A stretch of 64,000 nucleotides of DNA from Manihot esculenta. Its lineage: Eukaryota > Streptophyta > Magnoliopsida > Malpighiales > Euphorbiaceae. This document shows positions 35,001 to 41,540 of the stretch, one piece after another; positions within the stretch are counted from its first letter, which is position 1, and each line of letters starts with the position of its first letter. Made by a program: the position numbers and the translations under genes. The DNA is taken from assembly GCF_001659605.2 (NCBI RefSeq), contig NC_035170.2, positions 18,984,948-19,048,947 on the forward strand. The letters run 5' to 3'. Below the pieces are notes generated by a model. That model worked only from the letters and a program-made list of their open reading frames with translations. It was not told where the DNA came from and ran no database searches.

Positions 35001-38000
35001 CATGACCCTTGCAAGACTCATATGCAAGCTGTATTTCGCATCTTGAGATACCTAAAGTCTGCGCCAGGGAAAGGGCTTCTTTACTCCAAACATGGTCATC
35101 TCCGAATTGAAACTTTTACAGATGCAAATTGGGCAGGATCTCTCAGGAGATCTACCTCTGGCTACTGCACAGTTGTGGGGGGAACCTTGTCACCTGGAGG
35201 AGCAAAAAACAAAGTGTTGTTGCTCGGTCAAGTGCGGAAGCAGAATACAGAGCAATGGCCCAAGGAGTATGTGAACTCTTATGGTTACAGAAGTTATTGG
35301 AAGAGTTGAGATTGTCCGAGAGAGACAAGATAACTTTGTATTGTGACAATAAAGCTGTTATAAGTATAGCACAAAATCCAGCCCAACATGACCGAACCAA
35401 GCACATTGAAATTGATCGGCACTTCATTAAAGAAAAATTAACAGACGGTGTCTTGAGCCTAGTTCATGTGACTTCTACGGGGCAACTTGCGGATGTGTTT
35501 ACTAAAGAGCTTAACAACAAGATCTACCATAATCTGATTTGCAAGTTGGGCATGTGTGACATCTTTGCACCAACTTGAGGGGGAGTGTTGACTTATTTAA
35601 CTAATCCTAGCTGATTCTTGAGATTTGATTTGATATGATTAGGATCCTTAATTATCTCTGTAATTATTATTTGATTATTTACTTCCTGTTTAGATATGAT
35701 TCTCTGTGTATAAATAGTCATGTAGACCAATTGTAAAGATTAAGAGTGAAATACAAAAATACTCAAAATTTTCCCAAAATTCTTCAAAAATGGCTTGCTT
35801 TGTTTCAATCTTGCAAAACTTGTTGTAAGGTTTGGACTAAGGCCAAAACATTGTATACTAATGATATACAACACATCTATAAGGTTGTGTTGGATATGAT
35901 TCACTTACAACAAAATCATCAGGATATGGCTAGTTACTTGGGTCAAGTAGAAACTCTGAGAGATGAATTTAATTCTCTTATACCCCTTACTAATGATGTT
36001 GATGCACAAGAAGGACAATGTGATAAATTTTTTATGGTTTTGGCATTAATTGGATTGCGATCTGACCTTTGCTCTGTGAAAGATCAAATTTTGACTGGTT
36101 CAGTTATTCCAACTTTAGAAGATGTGTCAGCTAGGCTCTTACGTATTTCCCTTAGTAAGAGTGATGCTATAAATATGGAATCCTCAGTTTTGGCCGTACA
36201 AGGAAATAAAGGACAAGGAGGCAGTCGCAAGGGTAAAGGAAAGAAATTTCATTGCTCCTATTGTGATAAAAAAGGTCACACACGAGATGTATGTTGGGCA
36301 CTACATGGCCGACCACCACGGTCCAATCAATCTGATAATACTGGCAAGCCGGCAACCCATCTTGTCCAATCTAATGAAGAAGGTCTGCTTCCACAACCTA
36401 CCAATAAATCTCAGGACCTAGATTCAATTACTTTAATTAGAGAGGACTATAAAGAATACTTGCAGTTCCAACTTCCAAGCAGCTAAGCAACATCCTCCAT
36501 CTACTAGCATTGCTCACTCCGGTAATTCCTTTGCTTGTCTAACTAAGTCTTCACTTGTTGGTCCATGGATTCTAGACTCTGGTGCTTCTGATCACATCTC
36601 TGGTAATCACAATCTTTTCTGTACGCTTGTTTCACCTTCTACACCATCTAAAGTCATCTTAGCTAATGGTTCACAAACTCAAGTTAAAGGAATAGGAGAC
36701 GTACAACTTTTTCCTTCTATTTCCTTAACTACTGTCTTGATTACTCTTGAATGTCCATATAATTTAATCTCCATTAGCAAATTGACCAAAAATCTTAATT
36801 GTTCAGTAGCCTTTACTGCTAATTCTGTTGTTGTGTATGATCGCAGTACTGGGAGAATGATTGGAACAGGATCTGAGTCACAAGGATTGTACCACCTTTC
36901 CACCTCTCCAGTTGCTTTTGTTTCTACCACATCTGCTGAGCTTATTCATAACCGTTTGGGACATCCTAGTCTTTTCAAATTGCAGAAAATTGTCCCCAGT
37001 CTTTCTTCTTTATCTTCTTTATCATGTGAGTCATGTCAACTTGGAAAACAAACTCGGGCTTCATTTCCCAAGCGAGTCAATAACAGGGCCACTTCAATAT
37101 TTGATATTGTTCATTCAGATATTTGGGGTCCAAGTCGTGTCAGTACAACTTTGGGATTTCAGTATTTTGTTACTTTTATTGATGATTATTCTCGTTGCAC
37201 TTGGTTGTTTTTAATGAAGAATCGCTCTGAGTTATTCTCCATTTTTCAAAAAATTTGTGCTGAGATACATAATCAATTTGGTGTTCGCATTAAGGTTTTG
37301 CATAGTGATAATGCACGAGAATATCTTTCCTCCTCTTTTTCTCATTTCTTGTCTACTCAGGGTATTACTCACCAGACTTCTTGTGCCCATACTCCTCAAC
37401 AAAATGGTGTTGCCGAGGCGCAAAAATCGACATTTGATTGAAACCGCCCGCACCTTACTCATACATCATAACGATCCGCTGCGTTTTTGGGGCGAGGCGG
37501 TCCTTACTGCCTGCTACTTGATCAAGCGTATGCCTTCCTCTATTTTGCAGCATTAGAGTCCTCATTCGGTTCTCTTTCCTAACCAGACCTCCAACCAGTT
37601 GTCACTGCGAGTTTTTGGATGTATATGTTTTGTTCATGATCATACCCCTGGTAAAGACAAACTCCAGCCCAAATCAGTTAAATACATCTTTCTTGGCTAT
37701 TCTCGGCTTCAAAAAGGTTACAAATGCTATGATCCCACTACTAACAGATATTTTGTCTCTGCAGATGTCACATTTTTTAAAACCTCCCCTTACTTTTCTT
37801 CTAGTCTAACACACAAAATCTTTGTTCCTAGCGCTTTGCTTGTACCTGCACCTCTTATATCTCCTTGGCCTCATGTCAGTCCACCCTTCAGGTCTACACC
37901 CGTCGGCCCAACCCATCTGCTACTAACAATGATACTTCTCTCCCTGATGCAGGTACTTCTAGTGACTCACCTCTAGTTCCATCATCACCTACTTCGGTCA

Positions 38001-41000
38001 TGCCTTCAGTAGCAACAACTACTCCTTCTCTTGCTCTCCGAAAAGGTATTTGCTCTTCTCACAATCCTCATCCCATTTATAATTTTGTGAGTTACCATCG
38101 TTTGTCTCCTTCTTATTATACTTTTGTTTCCACCATGGCTGTTGTTTCTATACCCAAGACAGTTAGAGAAGCATTGGATCATCCTGGTTGGTGTAATGCA
38201 ATGGTTGAGGAGATGACTGCTCTTCATAATAATGGAACTTGGGAACTGGTCTCTTTACCACCTGGCAAGTCTACTGTTGGTTGTCGATGGGTTTACACAG
38301 TTAAGGTGGGACTTGACGGCAAAATTGATCGCCTTAAAGCTTGCCTTGTAGCTAAAGGTTACACACGGATTTATGAGCTTGATTACGGTGATATTTTCTC
38401 TCTACTAGCCAAAATAGCTTCTGTTCGCCTCCTTATCTCACTGGCTGCAATTAATCACTGGGTCCTTCATCAACTGGACATTAAAAATGTCTTTCTTCAT
38501 GGAGAACTCGCCGAAGAAGTGTATATGGAGCAACCTCCGAGGTTTGTTGCTCAGGGGGAGTTAGGCTTAGTATGTCGTCTTCGACGTTCATTGTATGGTC
38601 TAAAACAGTCTCCAAGAGCATGGTTCGGACGATTCAGCACTGTAGTTCAACAGTTTGGAATGTCTTGAAGTGATTCTGATCATTCCGTGTTTTTTCGACA
38701 TAATGTCAATAGATGCATTTACTTGGTGGTCTATGTTGATGATATTGTCATTACAGGAAATGATCATGATGGAATCTCTCAGCTTAAGCAACATTTGTTC
38801 AGTCATTTCTAAACTAAAGACCTTGGAAAACTGAAGTACTGAAGTATTTCTTGGGGATTGAAGTGGCACGGTCTAAAACAGGTATCGCAATTTCTCAACG
38901 AAAATATGCTTTGGACATATTAGAAGAAACAGGCATGTCAGACTGTAGACATGTGGATACTCCCATAGATCCAAATGTCAAACTGGTTCCTGAACAGGGG
39001 GAACCACTTAAAGATCCTACTAGATACAGAAGATTGGTTGGCAAGCTCAATTATCTCACTATCACTCAACCAAATATTTCCTTTGCTGTAAGTGTGGTTA
39101 GTCAATTTCTTCAAAATCCATACAGTAGTCACTGGGATTCAGTCATTCGCATTCTTAGATATGTCAAAGGAGCTCCAGGACAAGGACTACTCTATGAGGA
39201 CAAGGGTCACTCACAAATTGTTGACTATTCTGATGCAGACTGGGTAGGTTCTCCTTCAGATAGACGATCTACTTTAGGATATTGTATTATAATTGGAGGG
39301 AATCTTATATCCTGGAAAAGTAAAAAACAGAGTGTGGTAGCAAGATCAAGTGCAGAAGCAGAATATCGAGCTATGGCTTTAGCAACATGCAAACTCATTT
39401 GGTTGAAGCAACTCCTTCAGGAAAAATGAAATATAGCGATACTGGTAAAATGAAGTTGATATGTGAAAATCAAGCTGCCTTCCATATTGCATCAAATTCA
39501 GTTTTTCATGAGAGGACGAAGCATATAGAGGTGGATTGCCATTTTATTAGGCAAAAGATTGAGTCCGGATGCATTTCTACTAGTTTTGTCAACTCAAATG
39601 ATCAGCTTGCTGATGTGTTCACAAAATCACTTCGAGGATCACGAATAGAGTATATTTGTAATAAGCTTGGAGCATATGATATGTACGCTCCAGCTTGAGG
39701 GGGAGTGTTGAAATTATTTCTGTATATTAAGATTATTTCTGTAAATAGCCTAGATTTGTAGTGATAATTAGGGATATGATTGTGTGATATGATTGGGATA
39801 TGATTAAGCTATAATTAGGAAATTAATTTATTTTCTTATCTAATATGTACTTTTGTAAGTAGTATATATACCCCAATTGGCTTGATGGGAATAATCAAGT
39901 ATTTTCTCTCAAATCTTCTACTCTCTTTTTCTTCTTTTCATCAAAATTTCAAAAAACATAGTAGAAGAATCAGGAAAACTTTGAGGGATTTGAAGAAAAA
40001 TCAGCCAAAAAGTCAAACGGGGTGTATGAACTCACTTTTGCCCGAAAATAGGGAAAGAAACCTCACATTTTTAGACGGATGACCTTTTATAGGTGGCTGA
40101 GGAAGCCACGTTTGCTGCTAAGGAAGCCACGTTCGGCGGCCGAACTTAAAGTTTTGGCGGCCGAACCTGAAGTTTTGGCAGTCGAACCTTGGGATTTCTC
40201 AAAACTCTTTTCTCTTTTCTTTTAACACGATTTCAGACAATAAAACCAAAAATTCATTTTATAAAAACCTTATTTTACCCTTCTAAAGATTTCAGTTTCG
40301 AAATTCCGGATTCCGATGGAGATTCCATCGAAAAGTAGGAATTCTGATGCCAGAGTTTAGCCGGGTATTACATTTTGAGTCTTAGTACATTGGCTTTCAC
40401 AGGCGAAATAATCCTAAACATATATTAATACATGCTAAGATACTTCATACATTATTAATGATAACCTGAATCTTTATACATTTTCTACTTTATTTTTTGA
40501 ACAATGAAAATAAGTTGGAAAAAAATACAAATTATAATTTATACAAAAAGTTAAAATTTGGTTGTGATAATTTGTTAAAAATTTTCTTACAAAATCTTTT
40601 AAGAAGTTACAAAAAAAAAGTTATTCGTTTAAACCATGCATAACTTATTTTCTTTATCAGTAAAATATCTGAAATTTATACAAAGGTATATTTTAGAAAA
40701 TAGATATTTTTATGATAATTCATGAATTCCATGATCTTGTCTGATACATATAGAATATACATGTAGTCCCTCCAAAAGCAAGAGTCTTCAAGTCCAAAGT
40801 GAAATTTTCTTGTAGCTCCTTATGTTGCTTTGCCTGTTGCTGCATAGGGGTTCTTATTAGATGTCGAAAATACTTATTTTGAAAATTATTTTCAAAAATG
40901 TCCAATTGAATGATTATTAATAATGAAGAACAATGTGGAAGCAGTTATTTATGCACAATACAGATAAAGAGTATTCAGAGTTTAATGTTTAGAAGTTCTT

Positions 41001-41540
41001 TTTTAATTTCCAAAGTTTTCTCTCATTATTTGTGCTCATATGCATACTTTGCTTGTAGAGCTTTTTATTTTCCATTCCATATCGTTGAGTTTGGTTTGAT
41101 TCTGAAATTTAAGGGAGAAATTGCTGGGGCCAAACGGCTACAAAAATCAAAGGTTCTGAAGAAGCTGCTCAAAGAACAAGATGCAGCTGGAAGAATATAT
41201 GGGGCAGTTTGCTCTTCCCCTGCAGTTCTACATAGTCAGGGTTTACTGAAGGTAATTGAAATTAATTGAATCTTTCTTGCGCAAAAAATATATTCTAATG
41301 CCTCCTCTTGCACTGCCATATTTACAGGATAAGAAAGCCACTGCACATCCTTCTGTTGTGAGCCAGCTAACCAATGAAGTAGTGAATGGTGCCAAAGTAG
41401 TTATTGATGGTAAATTGATCACCAGCAAAGGACTTGCAACCGTAACAGATTTTGCAATGGCAATTGTGAGGAAGCTTTTCGGCCATGCAAGGGCAAGGAG
41501 CATAGCTGAAGGCCTTGTTTTTGACTATCCTTGGACTTAG
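14077..41540 (+). CDS. DJ1C: DJ-1/PfpI family protein, chloroplast DJ1C-like (8 exons, 468 aa)
   Basis: Exons by GT-AG and homology: 14077-14322, 14476-14676, 15041-15190, 15283-15462, 16731-16808, 17156-17356, 41114-41251, 41328-41540. All introns are phase 0 and the joined frame is open. Residues 1-82 are Ser/Pro-rich with few acidic residues, like a plastid transit peptide. Two tandem DJ-1 domains follow, split by the exon-5 linker. Domain 1: [35 protein letters not shown]. Domain 2: [24 protein letters not shown], ending [19 protein letters not shown]. The ending and linker match Arabidopsis DJ1C as I recall it, a protein needed for chloroplast development; no enzyme activity is assigned. 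Both nucleophile-elbow Cys are present. Domain 2 has GEIAG where domain 1 has GGMPG. The exon-7 acceptor (TTTAAG) has a weak pyrimidine tract. Intron 6 holds 22.7 kb of nested retrotransposons; whether transcripts cross it intact is unknown. Confidence 0.88.
15650..16480 (-). mobile_element. Decayed copia LTR and RNase H tail in DJ1C intron 4
   Basis: On the minus strand, 16000-15957 reads [14 protein letters not shown] then a stop. This is the C-terminus of copia RNase H, comparable to [14 protein letters not shown] in copia-3A and copia-3B. A purine tract and an LTR-like start TGTTAAAATAGG (15955 leftward) follow, and the LTR seems to run to about 15660. Sequence from 16000 to 16480 is too degraded to assign. 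It is an old insertion inside intron 4 (15463-16730). Confidence 0.55.
18913..19733 (-). repeat. 3' LTR of gypsy-2 (821 bp)
   Basis: On the minus strand it starts TGATGTAAGC at 19733 after a purine tract and ends TTCCGCATCA at 18913. It is 126 bp longer than the gypsy-1 LTR, mainly because of tandem repeats at 19379-19486 and an AT-rich insertion (AATAATAATAATAATAAG near 19242). Confidence 0.85.
19379..19486. repeat. 18-bp minisatellite inside the gypsy-2 LTR
   Basis: Six consecutive 18-bp units of GGATAACTACCCACTACT, the first two identical and the later ones with one to three changes. The gypsy-1 LTR has only about three degenerate units at 495-585. Confidence 0.85.
19734..20870 (-). pseudogene. 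Gypsy-2 integrase
   Basis: The minus-strand frame 20656-19952 carries a nearly complete integrase core: WTDISMDFV (first catalytic Asp), VSDRDSKF (second Asp), QTEVVNRTL (Glu), then [20 protein letters not shown] and [12 protein letters not shown]. The C-terminal part continues at 19876-19682 ([20 protein letters not shown]) after a stop near 19950. The zinc-binding N-terminus overlaps the end of the RNase H frame ([12 protein letters not shown], about 20830-20755). The catalytic triad is intact but the full polyprotein is not, because of stops and the missing gag. Confidence 0.85.
20755..22664 (-). pseudogene. Gypsy-2 reverse transcriptase and RNase H
   Basis: Minus-strand frames 22664-22398, 22498-21293 and 21237-20755. 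The first has a Lys-rich linker after the protease. The second has [45 protein letters not shown] and an altered polymerase motif, [13 protein letters not shown] (YFDD where gypsy-1 has YLDD), ending in IECDASG of RNase H. The third continues with [17 protein letters not shown] and the spacer to integrase. Frameshifts near 22450 and 21270 separate the frames. Broken polyprotein. Confidence 0.85.
22678..22868 (-). repeat. LTR of copia-1 (191 bp)
   Basis: Bounded by TGTTATAG at 22678 and CTATAACA at 22868. On the minus strand it directly follows a GAGGGGGAG purine tract, so it is the 3' LTR. Confidence 0.85.
22869..25900 (-). pseudogene. Copia-1 pol (integrase, reverse transcriptase, RNase H), broken
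   Basis: Minus-strand frames in order. 25888-25457: gag-pre-integrase ([30 protein letters not shown]). 25423-25127: integrase core start ([16 protein letters not shown]). 25106-24822: [20 protein letters not shown] and FGCTCFVR. 24333-23236: reverse transcriptase with [47 protein letters not shown] and [11 protein letters not shown]. 23455-22847: RNase H with [19 protein letters not shown] and [13 protein letters not shown]. The polymerase motif YVDD has become YVND, a change in a catalytic Asp. Several frameshifts (about 24430, 24800, 25290) add to the damage. Compared with copia-2, part of the integrase around 25270 is deleted or shifted. Confidence 0.88.
25906..26090 (-). repeat. LTR of copia-2 (185 bp)
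   Basis: Homologous to the copia-1 LTR from CACAATAGAGATTACAACC onward but with a diverged, shorter outer end (TGTAGATGGATAATATTTG). The purine tract complement CTCCCTCTC follows at 26091. Confidence 0.8.
26091..29314 (-). pseudogene. Copia-2 pol with protease start, broken
   Basis: Minus-strand frames. 29238-28930: protease with [13 protein letters not shown], continuing open upstream to 29314 ([17 protein letters not shown]). 28852-27533: gag-pre-integrase and a full integrase run ([33 protein letters not shown]-type block with [31 protein letters not shown]), ending [13 protein letters not shown]. 27526-27314 and 27414-26707: reverse transcriptase with [11 protein letters not shown] intact. 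26706-26230: RNase H with [19 protein letters not shown]. Breaks: a stop at 27530, frameshifts near 27240 and 28860, and a stop at 26706. It is better preserved than copia-1 but not functional. Confidence 0.88.
29315..29536 (-). repeat. LTR of copia-3A (222 bp)
   Basis: Inverse of the LTR at 39706-39951. It lacks a roughly 19-24 bp local duplication (ATTATTTCTGTA...) present near the start of the copia-3B LTR. Confidence 0.8.
29315..30692 (-). mobile_element. Copia-3A: 3' third of a copia element (RT end, RNase H, LTR)
   Basis: The LTR at 29315-29536 (TGAAACTTTG...CTCAACA) is followed by the purine-tract complement. Minus-strand frame 30146-29544 is RNase H ([31 protein letters not shown], ending GAYDMYAPV). 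Frame 30704-30243 is the reverse-transcriptase C-half ([27 protein letters not shown]). Homology to the family stops abruptly at about 30692. Same family as copia-3B (35787-39951) but in the opposite orientation. Confidence 0.88.
30693..30742. other. Deletion junction with templated filler, then copia-4 target site
   Basis: After copia-3A homology ends at 30692, AGACGACATACTA at 30696-30708 repeats the same 13 bp found 44 bp earlier (30652-30664). Sequence from about 30715 to 30737 then belongs to the start of the copia-3B gag. AAAAT at 30738-30742 is the copia-4 TSD, repeated at 35787-35791. The 13-bp copy is typical of filler DNA at repaired breaks. Confidence 0.6.
30743..30943 (+). repeat. 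5' LTR of copia-4 (201 bp)
   Basis: Begins TGTTGACTTATTT and ends AAATTCTTCA, followed at once by the Met-tRNA primer site. A TATA-like GTATAAATAG near 30865 fits the family's promoter position. Confidence 0.92.
31341..35578 (+). pseudogene. Copia-4 gag-pol polyprotein, multiply interrupted
   Basis: The start ATG at 31341 (MAEGKRVSI) is chosen because the gag domain [16 protein letters not shown] follows; the open frame upstream to 31167 is leader. Order: gag; zinc knuckle [14 protein letters not shown] (about 32077-32118); protease [13 protein letters not shown] (about 32362); gag-pre-integrase with [17 protein letters not shown]; integrase ([35 protein letters not shown]); reverse transcriptase ([29 protein letters not shown]); RNase H (DANWAGS, SRIDRH-type block [13 protein letters not shown]) ending IFAPT. 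Stops: TGA 33024, TGA 33597, TAG 34188, TGA 34257, TAA 34266, TGA 34773. A small deletion at about 35140 shifts frame inside RNase H. Catalytic motifs are preserved but no full product is possible. Confidence 0.92.
35586..35786 (+). repeat. 3' LTR of copia-4 (201 bp)
   Basis: Identical to the 5' LTR except GATTCTTGAG here against GATTCTAGAG there, as far as can be seen by eye. It follows the purine tract and is followed by TSD AAAAT at 35787. Confidence 0.92.
35792..39698 (+). pseudogene. Copia-3B gag-pol, broken
   Basis: Gag 35792-36485 contains the zinc knuckle [14 protein letters not shown] (C-x2-C-x4-H-x4-C) and ends at a stop near 36484. The protease [13 protein letters not shown] (about 36568) lies in a shifted frame. 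Frame 36737-37441 carries gag-pre-integrase and integrase ([50 protein letters not shown]). A frameshift in [14 protein letters not shown] near 37425 moves it to 37257-37556. Reverse transcriptase runs 37865-38668 ([27 protein letters not shown]), a stop at 38666, then [11 protein letters not shown] near 38735. RNase H runs 38851-39429 and 39387-39698 ([31 protein letters not shown]) ending GAYDMYAPA. At least five breaks. Confidence 0.88.
39706..39951 (+). repeat. 3' LTR of copia-3B (246 bp)
   Basis: Starts TGTTGAAATTATT after the purine tract TTGAGGGGGAG and ends CAAAATTTCA at 39951. It contains a local duplication of ATTATTTCTGTA absent from copia-3A, which explains the greater length. Confidence 0.85.

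Larger units (their letters stand above)
30743..35786 (+). mobile_element. Copia-4: complete Ty1/copia element, very recent insertion, defective ORF
   Basis: The 201-bp LTRs at 30743-30943 and 35586-35786 (TGTTGACTTATTT to AAATTCTTCA) differ by one base by eye. TSD AAAAT flanks both ends. Primer site TGGTATCAGAGC at 30944-30955 (initiator Met-tRNA); purine tract GAGGGGGAG at 35577-35585. The 5 kb interior holds one gag-pol frame with six in-frame stops and one frameshift. Confidence 0.93.
35787..39951 (+). mobile_element. Copia-3B: copia element lacking 5' LTR, in sense orientation
   Basis: Plus-strand element of the copia-3A family, from early gag (continuing leftward across copia-4 to about 30715) through protease, integrase, reverse transcriptase, RNase H and purine tract to the 3' LTR at 39706-39951. 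Immediately right of the LTR, solo LTR-2 resumes, so it was inserted directly in that LTR. The 5' LTR and leader are gone, as expected if the junction near 30.7 kb is a deletion. Confidence 0.87.
17684..40372. repeat. Solo LTR-2 in DJ1C intron 6, split by nested elements
   Basis: It begins TGTAACGATCCG at 17684 and ends CCGGGTATTACA at 40372, flanked by the direct repeat TTTTG at 17679-17683 and 40373-40377. Two pieces survive, 17684-18912 and 39952-40372. They match solo LTR-1 (4482-6995) at its left half and its right end, including the GTAGCAAGCC block, the TTCGGCGGCCGAA words and 'CTTTATAGGTGG'. About 0.6-0.9 kb of the LTR middle is absent. The left piece carries a roughly 52-bp tandem duplication at about 18341-18420 (CAGGGGCGTAGAATGG twice). 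Confidence 0.8.

Noticed and set aside
29315..39951. Copia-3A plus copia-3B as a single palindromic element from aberrant reverse transcription
   Set aside because: The outer flanks share no TSD, the left part sits inside copia-2 while the right sits in solo LTR-2, and the two LTRs differ by an internal duplication. A deletion between two insertions fits better.
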